Below, one piece after another: positions 1-8,824 of a stretch of DNA of 64,000 nucleotides. The notes below the pieces were generated by a model that saw only the letters and a program-made list of their open reading frames with translations, was not told where the DNA came from and did no database searches. Origin of the DNA: Methanobrevibacter sp. (GTDB taxonomy: Archaea > Methanobacteriota > Methanobacteria > Methanobacteriales > Methanobacteriaceae). Both the position numbers and the translations under genes were made by a program. Within the stretch, counting starts at the first letter, position 1, and every line of letters starts with the position of its first letter. The stretch is taken from the NCBI RefSeq assembly GCF_017409525.1, contig NZ_JAFQSO010000012.1, positions 124,001 to 188,000 of the forward strand, in the 5' to 3' direction.

Positions 1-2
1 AA

Positions 3-539
3 CCCCTGAAAGGCGGAGTTATCGTAAATACCTCAGATGAAATAAAAAATGACTTCAATAATTTTAATCCCAACAAATCAATAGCTAGTTTAGCAATCAG
101 ATTTTGCGCCTCACTTGAAAACGTGAAAATTGTTCTGTGTGGAATGAGCAATATGGATGATTTGATGGATAATTGTGATACATTCGATGATTTTGCAGTC
201 ATGACTGATGCCGAAAAGGAATTTTTAGAAAACATGGCATCCAAACTTAGGGCGAATGTTGCTGTGCCATGCAGTGAATGCGGATATTGTACCGATGCCT
301 GTCCGGAAATGATTCCGATAGCTGAATACTTCAATTTGTACAACACATCCAAAAATCAGCCTGAATCAAATATTTATAGACATTATTTCGACAAATTAGG
401 TGATGAAAAGGTACCTGCAAGCGAATGCAACTACTGCGGAACATGTCTGGATTATTGTACCCAAAAAATAGACATTCCTAATGAGCTCGAGAATGTGTGC
501 GAACATTTCGAAGACGGTTTCAGTGCTTACGGCAAGTGA
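3..539 (+). CDS. Aldo/keto reductase with C-terminal 4Fe-4S domain (5' end outside window)
   Basis: The reading frame is open from the first bases, so the gene begins upstream and only its C-terminal 178 residues are here. The part before position 123 (reading ...SLAIRFCASLENVKIVLCGMSNM...) matches the last strands of the aldo/keto reductase barrel, with the typical 'vlcGMSNmddl.dN' segment. Two cysteine clusters follow, CSECGYCTDACP (around 270-305) and CNYCGTCLDYC (around 426-460), as in archaeal and bacterial AKRs with a ferredoxin tail. The GTG at 123 is therefore not the real start. The substrate is unknown; a cytoplasmic NAD(P)H- or ferredoxin-linked oxidoreductase is likely. It converges on the helicase gene, with a 3-base gap. 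Confidence 0.85.
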   Translation, partial: PLKGGVIVNTSDEIKNDFNNFNPNKSIASLAIRFCASLENVKIVLCGMSNMDDLMDNCDTFDDFAVMTDAEKEFLENMASKLRANVAVPCSECGYCTDACPEMIPIAEYFNLYNTSKNQPESNIYRHYFDKLGDEKVPASECNYCGTCLDYCTQKIDIPNELENVCEHFEDGFSAYGK

Positions 540-542
540 TTG

Positions 543-3419
543 TTAAGAAACCCTCAATTTCAATTCCTTAACCATTTCACCATTCTTATTTATTTTTGAT
601 GCCATCCTGTAATACTCAACCGCTTTTGGAAATATTCCTGAATGATAATAAATTAAACCCATTAATGCCAGGGCATCAGCATTCCTATCATCAAAATCAA
701 GCAATTTTTCCAAGATTTCAGCTGACGTATCCAAATCTCCCTGATTGTATAAATCATAGGCTTCCTCATACATCACTTCAACATCATCTAGAGAATCAAG
801 CTCGCCAATATCTTTTGAGTTGTCTTTTTTATTTGAAAGCAAAACTTCGAGTTCATTGGCCATTTCATTTGATTTATCTTGAGATAATGCTTTTTTTGTA
901 AAATAAAGTGAGATATCCTTTTGATTTTGATTGTATAATATCTGCGCCATTAATGCAAGTGAATCTACATGATTCTTGTCAATCGATAAGATATTATTCA
1001 AGAGGTCTTTGGATGTCGAATAATCTCCATCAGCAAATGATTTTGATGCCTCATCAAATAACTGGGAAACCTCATCATTTTCAGTTTTATCAATGACCTC
1101 ATCAATTATCTCCCTACTCCCTTCAAAATCATTCGAAATCAATTGGCACATGTAGTTGAGAATGTATTTAGTTGCATTTTTGTGAAGTGGCTTGTTATCA
1201 TTGCCGCATTTTGGAGAGTATATGCAAGCTGGACAGCCGCTTTTACAATTACAATTATTAAGAAGATCCATAGTGGATTTGAGCAATTCGACAAAAACAT
1301 CCACTGCTTTTTCACAAATTCCAATTCCACCCTCATATCCGTCATAAATAAATATGGTCGCTTCCTGCGTATCTTCATGATAATTTGTAGAAAGTCCTCC
1401 AATGTCAAACCTATCACACATTGTATGAAGCGGGAACAGGCCGATTAATGCATGCTCGGCACCATGAAGACCGCCTGCAAAAACTTCCTCTTCTGCGAAC
1501 ATATCTTCCAAGGTATCTTTAACCTGTTTTGGAATTGTAAACCACAGCCCCTTGGTTTTGAATTTTAAGGGAGGTAAGTCAAGAGGATATGTTCCAATGG
1601 ATTTTGAAAAATGCATTTTTTTATACTTGTAATAATCTTCACGAACTGTCAGTTCCCCAAAGTGAATCGTAAAGTCACCATATTTTGTTTTTGACAATTT
1701 CTTTTCTATTCTGATTTCAGTCTGATTCAAGACCATCGTATGATAGTCGACAGTCTTTTGTGAAACATTAACGAATCCATTTTTCAAATTTACGCTATTG
1801 ACAACATAAGTGTCTCCCTTGTTGATTAAGATTGCACCTTCATGAGCTTCCCTATATACTTGAGACCTCTCCATTGTCTCAAGAAGCCTTCCATTATTCA
1901 TCACCTTGAATTCCTGACCTGAAATCTGGTCAAGGGAATGGTCCAATGCAGGATTGTCATCATAGGGATACATATAATCCCCTCGAATGTTTTTATGCAA
2001 GTCCTTTTGCGAAACCAATTTATCCAAAATCTCTTCATTTACCTCGAAGTATTTGGAAACTTCCCCTTCCTTTATTGCCAATTCCTTGGCGGCGCATAGG
2101 ATATGTGCTTCCTGCAATATGGGATTTGTTAAATCTATAATCGCATTTTCATGGGGCTTGTCAAAGAAGAATGATGGATTATTCATGAAATATTGGTCAA
2201 GCTGATTTTCAAAAGCAATTAAAATGGCCAATGACTTCTGATTACTTCGCCCAGCCCTTCCTGACTGTTGCCATGTGGAAATCATGGTTCCAGGATAACC
2301 GGAAATAATTACTGCATCAAGAGAGCCTATGTCAATGCCCAATTCCAAAGCGTTTGTGCATGTCACACCCAAATACTTTCCGCTTTTAAGACCCTCTTCA
2401 ATTTCACGACGCTCATGAGGCTGATAACCTGCCCTATAAGCTGCAATCCTGTGAGCTAATTTGCCCTTAATTTGAGTCATATCCTTTTTAGCCCACATGG
2501 CAATCAATTCTGTTGTTTTCCTTGAAACAGTAAAGCATAACGTTTGAATCCCTTTAAACATCATATATATGAAAATGTTTTCCGTTTCCATATGGACAGA
2601 AGGGGCATTTTGCATATTGACCTTGTTTCTTCTGTAATTTTTAAAAGGGTTATACAAGATAAAATCTTTCTCGCCATTGGGGGAGGCATCCTCATCAATT
2701 AAAATGAACTCTTCACCAGTCAACCTATTGGCCAGCTCCAAAGGATTTGCAAGAGTTGCTGAAGATAAGATAAACTGAGGATATGAACCGTAAAAATTGG
2801 CTATTCTCTTTAATCTTTTTATTAGAAAAGCCACATTAGAACCGAAAACTCCTTTATAGTAATGTGATTCGTCGATGACAATATACCTTAAGTTCTTATA
2901 GAATCTGCTCCACTGATGGTGCCATGACAAAATGAGATGCAATTGATAGGGGTTTGTTAAAACTATTCTTGATTTATCCCTGATTCCCCTTTTCTCATCT
3001 CTTGGGGTGTCTCCATCATAGGTTCTTGGATCAATTTTAATCTCAAGTTCCCTTTCAAGGTTTTCCAACACATGAAGCTGGTCATTGGACAGGGCCTTTG
3101 CAGGATAAATGTAAAGTGCAGTTGCATCCTTATCTTCAATCATGGACTCCATGATTGGTAAATTAAAGGCCAATGTCTTTCCAGAGGCCGTTGGTGTCGT
3201 GATGATTACATTTTCGCCATTTTTAATAGCTTCATATGCATCTGCCTGATGAGAATATAACTTAACATCCTTGGAATCCAAATATTCTACAATTTTTTCA
3301 TTTAAATTATCGACTTTTTTAAAATTAGCTTCTTTAGCCGGTAATGTCTCAACATGTGCAATATTATCCCTAAATCGGACATCATTTTTAAACATATCAA
3401 TATTGTTGGGCTCAGACAT
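543..3419 (-). CDS. MrfA/YprA-like DEAD/DEAH-box helicase with DUF1998 zinc site and C-terminal TPR repeats
   Basis: 958-residue superfamily 2 helicase. Visible motifs: Walker A TPTASGKT (about residues 75-82), motif II DESH (about 183), motif III SSAT, motif V with TNALELGIDIG, and motif VI QQSGRAGRS. A cysteine cluster CNCKSGCPACIYSPKCG (about 755-772) is the Zn/Fe-binding signature of the DUF1998/MrfA C-terminal domain. Bacillus MrfA is a DNA helicase acting with the exonuclease MrfB in mitomycin-type lesion repair. Here the protein continues for about 150 more residues of TPR-like helices (about 815-958), which is unusual for MrfA. An MrfB/YprB-like gene lies at 30528-31574. Start ATG at 3419. 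It is divergent from the UvrD-like gene. The family is secure; the repair role is inferred. Confidence 0.88.
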   Translation of the reverse strand: MSEPNNIDMFKNDVRFRDNIAHVETLPAKEANFKKVDNLNEKIVEYLDSKDVKLYSHQADAYEAIKNGENVIITTPTASGKTLAFNLPIMESMIEDKDATALYIYPAKALSNDQLHVLENLERELEIKIDPRTYDGDTPRDEKRGIRDKSRIVLTNPYQLHLILSWHHQWSRFYKNLRYIVIDESHYYKGVFGSNVAFLIKRLKRIANFYGSYPQFILSSATLANPLELANRLTGEEFILIDEDASPNGEKDFILYNPFKNYRRNKVNMQNAPSVHMETENIFIYMMFKGIQTLCFTVSRKTTELIAMWAKKDMTQIKGKLAHRIAAYRAGYQPHERREIEEGLKSGKYLGVTCTNALELGIDIGSLDAVIISGYPGTMISTWQQSGRAGRSNQKSLAILIAFENQLDQYFMNNPSFFFDKPHENAIIDLTNPILQEAHILCAAKELAIKEGEVSKYFEVNEEILDKLVSQKDLHKNIRGDYMYPYDDNPALDHSLDQISGQEFKVMNNGRLLETMERSQVYREAHEGAILINKGDTYVVNSVNLKNGFVNVSQKTVDYHTMVLNQTEIRIEKKLSKTKYGDFTIHFGELTVREDYYKYKKMHFSKSIGTYPLDLPPLKFKTKGLWFTIPKQVKDTLEDMFAEEEVFAGGLHGAEHALIGLFPLHTMCDRFDIGGLSTNYHEDTQEATIFIYDGYEGGIGICEKAVDVFVELLKSTMDLLNNCNCKSGCPACIYSPKCGNDNKPLHKNATKYILNYMCQLISNDFEGSREIIDEVIDKTENDEVSQLFDEASKSFADGDYSTSKDLLNNILSIDKNHVDSLALMAQILYNQNQKDISLYFTKKALSQDKSNEMANELEVLLSNKKDNSKDIGELDSLDDVEVMYEEAYDLYNQGDLDTSAEILEKLLDFDDRNADALALMGLIYYHSGIFPKAVEYYRMASKINKNGEMVKELKLRVS

Positions 3420-3525
3420 AGTATCAGCTAAATTAAATTAACAATTATATTTTAAATTAAAATCATATTTAAAATATTCGTTTAATTTGAAATTGATTTA
3501 ATTATAAAAATAGGATATTAAAATA

Positions 3526-3612
3526 AGTTAGGAATAATCAAATTCCTAACTATCTACACATATTATGGAAGAATTATACCCCCATGTTAAATTGTTTACT
3601 TTTTTTAATTTA
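3526..3612 (+). ncRNA. Possible small RNA or structured leader in the 3420-3733 intergenic region
   Basis: The 314-base gap between the two divergent helicase genes holds a perfect inverted repeat, AGTTAGGAAT-6 bases-ATTCCTAACT (3526-3551). A TATA-like TATAAAAAT starts near 3503, about the right distance for transcription starting at the hairpin, and a T-rich run (TTTTTTT near 3600) could end it. Otherwise the gap is AT-rich without coding potential. The hairpin could instead belong to the 5' region of the minus-strand helicase, or be a protein binding site. Weak candidate only. Confidence 0.3.
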
Positions 3613-3668
3613 TAATGTTTTTTGCTTATTACATTTAGAAAAACTCAAATATATTTTAATGAATAATA

Positions 3669-3700
3669 CTTTTCAAATGCTCTCACATTCATTATATAAA
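3669..3700 (+). promoter_or_regulatory. Promoter of the UvrD/RecB pair with shared element TTTTCAAATGCTCT (copy A)
   Basis: CTTTTCAAATGCTCTC at 3669-3684 is followed by the TATA box TTATATAAA (3692-3700). The same 14-base core occurs upstream of mre11 (16051-16067, minus strand), the 111-residue gene (52506) and the Panacea gene (54211). Each copy starts 23-27 bases before its TATA box, where an archaeal activator would sit just upstream of the BRE. The core is not palindromic. Confidence 0.75.
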
Positions 3701-3745
3701 TAAGATTTAACCATAAATTAATTATTATACATCATGAGGGAAAAA

Positions 3746-6220
3746 ATGATTTCATATGATAAATTTGAAGATATTGTAGTAAATACGCTTAAAAGAGACA
3801 TATCTTCAAATGAAGACCAGAAAAAAGCAATACTATCCGACAAAAACAAATCCCTTTTTATCGTAGCAGGACCCGGATCTGGAAAAACAACAGTAATGGT
3901 GCTGAAAATATTAAAATACATCTTTGTTGACGGCATCAATCCCCGTGAAATACTGGCTACAACATTCACAAGAAAAGCCGCTGATGAGTTGTATTCAAGA
4001 ATATTGGGCTGGGGAGATGAAATTAAAAATCAGCTCGCAAGTGAACTTGACGATAGTGACTTTGAAGATATCGCTAAAATCATTGAAATTGAAAGAATAG
4101 ACTTTAACCAGATCAACATAGGAACAACAGACAGTATAGCTGAAGAACTATTAAGAGATTATAAAAAACCTGGAGAGACACAACCTGCAGTTATTGAAGA
4201 TTTTGTTGCAAATTCTGCAATGATTAAGATTCTCCTAAAAGATGAAAGATACCTTAATAAGAATCTTGTAGAATACCTGAAGGAATTAAGCGGAAGGGCA
4301 AAACTGGAAGAACCATCAAAAATGAGTGAAATTCTAATTGAAATAAAAAATAGAATCTATTATGACCAAGTTAATTTAGATGATTTATACAGTAAAACAG
4401 AGCCGGAAAGCGGTTTTAGAGTTGCATTGGACTGCATTAAAGAATATGAAACAATTTTAAGTCAAAGAAATACAATTGATTTTACAATGCTGGAGTCAGC
4501 ATTTCTCAAGAAGCTGAAAAATAATGAGCTGGACACGTTCCTGGAAGATATTCAGATTGTCCTAATAGATGAATATCAGGACACCAACTTAATCCAAGAG
4601 GACATCTATTTCACCATTGCAGAGTCTGCCTTGAGAAACAACGGAAACATCACCGTTGTCGGAGATGATGACCAGTCACTATATAGGTTCAGAGGCGCTA
4701 CAGTGGATTTGTTCACCAATTACAAACAGCGCATAAATGAAAGATTGGGCATTGAGGTTGAAGAGATTAACTTAAGAACAAATTACAGGTCTACTGAAAA
4801 CATCATAAACCATTGCAACCGCTTTGTGGAGCTTGATGGCGAATATCAATATGCCCGAGTTGAAAACAAACCGAAAATCATAGCCCCTGATTTCGATAAG
4901 GAAAAAATGCCCATCTTGGGAATGTTTAGAAATAACCCTGAAATGTTAGCCAATGACTTATCCAAACTGCTAAATGACCTTATTAATAAGGGAGAAAGTG
5001 AAATAAAAGTTTTGCAAGTTTTGGATGAAGAATATTATAAAAAAATGAATGGGGAAATAAGCATTGCAAGATTACAGGAACTCAAAAGGCAAAAAATCCA
5101 GCAAGGAAAAGAAATGGATAAGATTACCCTTAAATTAGATGGAGATTACGGGTCTGCGTCAGACATAGCGGTATTGTCATATTCCCCAAAAGAGATTAAT
5201 TTCGGAAACAGGACATTCCTCTACTATTTGAGGAAAAATCTTAAACGCTTAAGAAAGCCCATTGAGATGTTCAACCCAAGGGGGCAGGATTTACAGGAAA
5301 TCGATAATGTTGCAATATTCTGCGGTTTGATTTTGGAATGCATTGACCCTGAAGGAGAAATACAGAAATCAGATAAAACCATTCCAAATCTAGCAAAAAG
5401 GAATATGTATAGATGGAGACTTAAGGCTAAGGAGTACATTAAATTAAATCCTGAACCCAGAGAACCAATTTCCCTAAACACTTTTGTCACACGCTGGCAA
5501 CTCAGAAGGCCATATCCTGAAACAGACGATAGCGGTAAAAAAACCGAATGGCCAAAGACTGCAAGCCTAATGGAACTCGCATACAAGCTTACAACCTGGA
5601 TTGAAGAGCTGCAGGATGATGTGGAAGGAGTGGTGTATCTGGAAGCCATAACAAAATCAATTACTCAAACTGGATTTTTCAATGAATACCATTCGGACAT
5701 ATCCTTTGAAAACGAACAAACCGAAAGGGATTCTGTCCTTGAGGCAATATGGAACATATTCATACCATTATCCACTGGAGGAGTTAAAATAGATGAGTCC
5801 CTTCTGGAAACATTGCCTGAAAACAGAGTCAATGTCCTATCCATACATCAATCCAAAGGGCTTGAATTCCCATTGGTTATCGTTGATGTCGGTTCCAAAT
5901 TTAAGACAAACGATATTAAAACTCAAAGATTGAGATTTCCAAAAAAACTAAAGGAAAAAGTCACAATTGAGGACAGCATTAGAAAACATTCAATACTGGG
6001 TGAAAGTGAAAGAAGCGAAAAAGACAGGTCTTTTGATGATTTGACCAGACTCTATTTCGTTGCATTTTCAAGGGCTGAAAGTGTCCTGCTGTTAGTCGGA
6101 CTGAATCCTGCCATTGAAGGCTACAACAAGAAAAATGAACATTTCAATATTCCGAATGTGGCTCTTGGATGGAGCAGAGATGAAAATTACATTGGATTTG
6201 AGGAGATTTACTTAATTTAG
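3746..6220 (+). CDS. UvrD/Rep-family (SF1A) DNA helicase
   Basis: About 824 residues. Motifs: Walker A GPGSGKTT near residue 45, TTFTRKAA (Ia), DEYQDTN (II), VGDDDQSLYRFRGA (III), NYRST (IV), IHQSKGLEFP (V) and LYFVAFSRAE (VI). An upstream in-frame ATG at 3734 has no ribosome binding site, whereas GAGGG (3736-3740) precedes ATG 3746 by five bases, so 3746 is preferred. It carries no nuclease domain; the RecB-like nuclease is the next gene, 11 bases on, so the two probably form an AddAB/RecBCD-like resection or repair complex. The promoter carries shared element copy A. Family certain, pairing inferred. Confidence 0.92.
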   Translation: MISYDKFEDIVVNTLKRDISSNEDQKKAILSDKNKSLFIVAGPGSGKTTVMVLKILKYIFVDGINPREILATTFTRKAADELYSRILGWGDEIKNQLASELDDSDFEDIAKIIEIERIDFNQINIGTTDSIAEELLRDYKKPGETQPAVIEDFVANSAMIKILLKDERYLNKNLVEYLKELSGRAKLEEPSKMSEILIEIKNRIYYDQVNLDDLYSKTEPESGFRVALDCIKEYETILSQRNTIDFTMLESAFLKKLKNNELDTFLEDIQIVLIDEYQDTNLIQEDIYFTIAESALRNNGNITVVGDDDQSLYRFRGATVDLFTNYKQRINERLGIEVEEINLRTNYRSTENIINHCNRFVELDGEYQYARVENKPKIIAPDFDKEKMPILGMFRNNPEMLANDLSKLLNDLINKGESEIKVLQVLDEEYYKKMNGEISIARLQELKRQKIQQGKEMDKITLKLDGDYGSASDIAVLSYSPKEINFGNRTFLYYLRKNLKRLRKPIEMFNPRGQDLQEIDNVAIFCGLILECIDPEGEIQKSDKTIPNLAKRNMYRWRLKAKEYIKLNPEPREPISLNTFVTRWQLRRPYPETDDSGKKTEWPKTASLMELAYKLTTWIEELQDDVEGVVYLEAITKSITQTGFFNEYHSDISFENEQTERDSVLEAIWNIFIPLSTGGVKIDESLLETLPENRVNVLSIHQSKGLEFPLVIVDVGSKFKTNDIKTQRLRFPKKLKEKVTIEDSIRKHSILGESERSEKDRSFDDLTRLYFVAFSRAESVLLLVGLNPAIEGYNKKNEHFNIPNVALGWSRDENYIGFEEIYLI

Positions 6221-6231
6221 GAGAATTTAAC

Positions 6232-7449
6232 ATGAAATTACCTTCAAGATCAAAATCATACATGATTCCAGAGTACAGCTTAACTGGAGACTTGTTATCT
6301 TACATTACATGCGGCCTTCAATACAGGTATCAAAATAAAGGAACCCTTCCTCCTTCAAAACCAGTGCAAAGGTGGTTTGGTGAATTTATCCATGGAGTGA
6401 TGGAAGAAGCCTACCTCGATTGGAAACATCAACAAAAGGAATTCCCTTGGGACTGGAAAAAGGATATACGGCCAATTGAAGATGAAATAGATTTGAGATT
6501 GCAAGTCAGAGGCCTTTATCCCCATGATGAAGATTTGTTTTTCAGCATTAACAGGCCTGGAAACGACCTGGAACTTGATGATTTGAATGAACATGACCAT
6601 AAAAAACTAGCTAGCGCAAGAGCCGAAAAGGCAATAAACATTTGGGGAAAACACCTATTCCCACTAATAGATGCATCCGAACTATTGATAAAAGGGGTTC
6701 GGCCAATGCCCAACTATGATAAAAATATAAGCAGGTCTAATTATTATGGGATTAATGGCGTTGTCGATGTTTTAACATCCACAAAAATCAATAAAATACA
6801 TGACCAGAGCACACTATACAACTACGACAACAAAATCGTCAATTTCATAAAAGAGAATCTTCATGAAACCGATATTGAAGATTATGAAATAATCATTGAC
6901 TACAAAGGAATGAAAAGACCTCCAATAAAAGTTACAACCCCAAATAGCGAAGACAAATGGGAACATCACAAACAGCAAATATTGACCTACTCATGGCTCA
7001 GGTCCAAACAAGAAGATGCAAAAAACATTTCAGCAGGAATCATTCTTTATCTAAATGAGCTGGTGCCATCGAAAGAAGACTTGGTGCTGATTAAGGATGA
7101 AATCAACAATGACTTAACTGACGTTCCATGCGAAAATGAGTTTTATGATGATGTGGAGTTAATTATGCAATGGGAGGAAGATGAAAAAGCTCCAAACTTA
7201 AGTGATGAATTCAAAATAGCCCGGTCAATCAGATTCATCAAAATAGATGATGAGGAACGCCGAAAAGCACTTGACAAATTTGATGAAGTTGTGTCCAATA
7301 TCGAAAATTCACTGATTAAAGAGATGAAAGGGTGCAAAATACAAGAGGCATGGAAAGCGGAGGCTGACAATAGAACTTGTTCAGCTTGCGATTTCAAGAC
7401 ATTTTGTAAAAATAACACTGACATAACAAAAAACTTTAAAATTCCATAA
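6232..7449 (+). CDS. PD-(D/E)XK (RecB/Cas4-like) nuclease with Fe-S cysteines
   Basis: 405 residues, start ATG 6232 preceded by GGAG. A single N-terminal cysteine (YITCGLQY, about residue 27) and a C-terminal CSACDFKTFC (about 383-392) form the C...CxxCxxxxxC arrangement of AddB/Cas4-type 4Fe-4S nucleases. The catalytic core is visible as GINGVVDVL (Asp) and IIIDYKG (D-x-K) near residue 225. It is the partner of the upstream UvrD-like helicase, probably the nuclease subunit of a two-gene end-processing machine. It is not Cas4 of a CRISPR system: no cas genes or repeats are nearby, and it is longer than Cas4 (usually about 170-220 residues). Confidence 0.85.
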   Translation: MKLPSRSKSYMIPEYSLTGDLLSYITCGLQYRYQNKGTLPPSKPVQRWFGEFIHGVMEEAYLDWKHQQKEFPWDWKKDIRPIEDEIDLRLQVRGLYPHDEDLFFSINRPGNDLELDDLNEHDHKKLASARAEKAINIWGKHLFPLIDASELLIKGVRPMPNYDKNISRSNYYGINGVVDVLTSTKINKIHDQSTLYNYDNKIVNFIKENLHETDIEDYEIIIDYKGMKRPPIKVTTPNSEDKWEHHKQQILTYSWLRSKQEDAKNISAGIILYLNELVPSKEDLVLIKDEINNDLTDVPCENEFYDDVELIMQWEEDEKAPNLSDEFKIARSIRFIKIDDEERRKALDKFDEVVSNIENSLIKEMKGCKIQEAWKAEADNRTCSACDFKTFCKNNTDITKNFKIP

Positions 7450-7474
7450 TACAAAATATTAATTAGGCGATAAT

Positions 7475-8155
7475 ATGGCGGATTCTAGTTTAGAAAAAAA
7501 CAAAAAATATTGTGAAGTTATTGAAGGTAAAATCAAACTTGATGCCAAACCGGTTGCAATGAAACTGATCAAGACTGAAGAAGACCTTCCTGAAGGTTAC
7601 GATTTAATTGATGAAAAAGTAAGACATTGCGAAATGGTTAGAAAAGCATCACTTGGCAACAAATTTTACTCTACAATCGATGAACAAATGTGTTTAGGTG
7701 GAGCTGGAGCTATCGGATTGAGAGACATGCCTGAAAAATTGGCTAACGGTGAAAAATACTTCTCTCTCGGAAGATTCAAAGACTTGGAAACAGCCAAAAA
7801 TCTTACCGGCAAACTTTCCATTATTGAAGATAAATCCTGGGGAATAATCTATGCTCCATTGGACGAAGCTGACTTTGATGCTGATGTCATACAGGTTATT
7901 ACAAAACCAGTCGGGGGAATGCTGCTTGCTCAAAGTATCGTTTATAAAACTGGTGAAAAAATTGAACCTTCATTTGCAGGCATCCAATCATTGTGTGGAG
8001 ATGCATTTGCAAACCCATATCTTGAGAAAGGGGTTAATTTCACATTAGGTTGTGACGGTTCAAGAAAAGCAGCAGACATTAAAGATTTTGAAATGACAGT
8101 AGGAATTAGTTCTGAAATGATTGAAGAAGTAATTTCCGGTCTTGAATCAATCTAA
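7475..8155 (+). CDS. DUF169 family protein
   Basis: 226 residues, start ATG 7475 with a weak AGGCGAT site. It has the DUF169 pattern: an N-terminal helix with LDAKPVAMKLIK, a conserved Cys-rich centre (RHCEMVRKA..., QMCLGGAGAIGL), and a C-terminal SLCGDAF...FTLGCDGSR. The family is common in methanogens and anaerobes; its biochemical function is not established. Cysteines at RHC, MCLGG, SLCGD and LGCDG could bind metal or a cofactor. A second, more divergent member lies at 60301-61107. Its 3' end overlaps the convergent nucleotidyltransferase gene by nine bases. Confidence 0.85.
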   Translation: MADSSLEKNKKYCEVIEGKIKLDAKPVAMKLIKTEEDLPEGYDLIDEKVRHCEMVRKASLGNKFYSTIDEQMCLGGAGAIGLRDMPEKLANGEKYFSLGRFKDLETAKNLTGKLSIIEDKSWGIIYAPLDEADFDADVIQVITKPVGGMLLAQSIVYKTGEKIEPSFAGIQSLCGDAFANPYLEKGVNFTLGCDGSRKAADIKDFEMTVGISSEMIEEVISGLESI

Positions 8156-8800
8156 AAGATTTAAATAATCTTCATAATGATTAATATTTAATAATTCTTT
8201 TTTATTTTTTTCCTTTATTCCATAAAACGTATAGCCATCGGCAAAGATTTTTCTCAAAATCGGGTTCAGATTATCATCCTCATTTTCCAAATAGCCCATC
8301 AGATTTAATCTTGGCGCTACAAAAGGCATTCCCAAACCTTCAGCAGTGTCTAATAGTCCTGTTTTTCTCCTTCTTAAAATTGAAATCGTGTGGAAAGGAT
8401 CTTCACTATTCAAACAAACATCAATTAGATTGTCAAAAGTCTCTGTTGAAACTGTAGGTTGGTCAGCGGTAATGCACAATGCAAAATCAGAACTAATATT
8501 TGACAAGCCATTGAAAAGAGATGTTGATAAACCTACATCAACAGGATTGTTTTGAATGAATTTTACACTATCTTTATAATTATCAAAGATAGCTTCTTTT
8601 ATTTCACTAGAATAATGGCCAAGTACTACAATACATTCATCAATGTTTGCATTTAAAGCATTGTCAATAGTTGTCTCTATAACGGTCGAATCTTTAAAGG
8701 GCAGAATAAGTTTATTTTTCAACTCAATGTTTCTTGCTAGCTGATCATTCCTCATTCTGGAATTTTTTCCGGCCGCTGTAATAATGGTTGAGATTGACAT
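8147..8800 (-). CDS. MobA/MocA-like NTP transferase
   Basis: 217 residues of a GT-A-fold nucleotidyltransferase. It has the N-terminal nucleotide-binding loop TIITAAGKNSRM followed by KLILPFKDSTVIE, then CITADQPTVS for the metal-binding Asp. This resembles molybdenum cofactor cytidylyltransferase (MocA) and MobA-type enzymes, but the usual LAGG loop is replaced by TAAG, so the substrate (a molybdopterin or another phosphorylated compound) is uncertain. Start ATG 8800. It lies alone between the DUF169 gene (convergent) and the VanW-like gene. Other cofactor genes (moaE and two molbindins) lie at 22.5-23.6 kb. Confidence 0.75.
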   Translation of the reverse strand: MSISTIITAAGKNSRMRNDQLARNIELKNKLILPFKDSTVIETTIDNALNANIDECIVVLGHYSSEIKEAIFDNYKDSVKFIQNNPVDVGLSTSLFNGLSNISSDFALCITADQPTVSTETFDNLIDVCLNSEDPFHTISILRRRKTGLLDTAEGLGMPFVAPRLNLMGYLENEDDNLNPILRKIFADGYTFYGIKEKNKKELLNINHYEDYLNLLD

Positions 8801-8824
8801 AAAAAAAATAAAAAAAGGATATAT

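Noticed and set aside
5224-5649. Long open frame on the minus strand inside the UvrD-like gene
   Set aside because: It mirrors the coding strand of a well-supported helicase, has no ribosome binding site, and no recognisable family; a shadow frame.
6232-7449. Cas4 as part of a CRISPR locus
   Set aside because: Fe-S nuclease motifs are present, but there are no repeats or other cas genes, and it pairs with a helicase; RecB/AddB-like is the better call.
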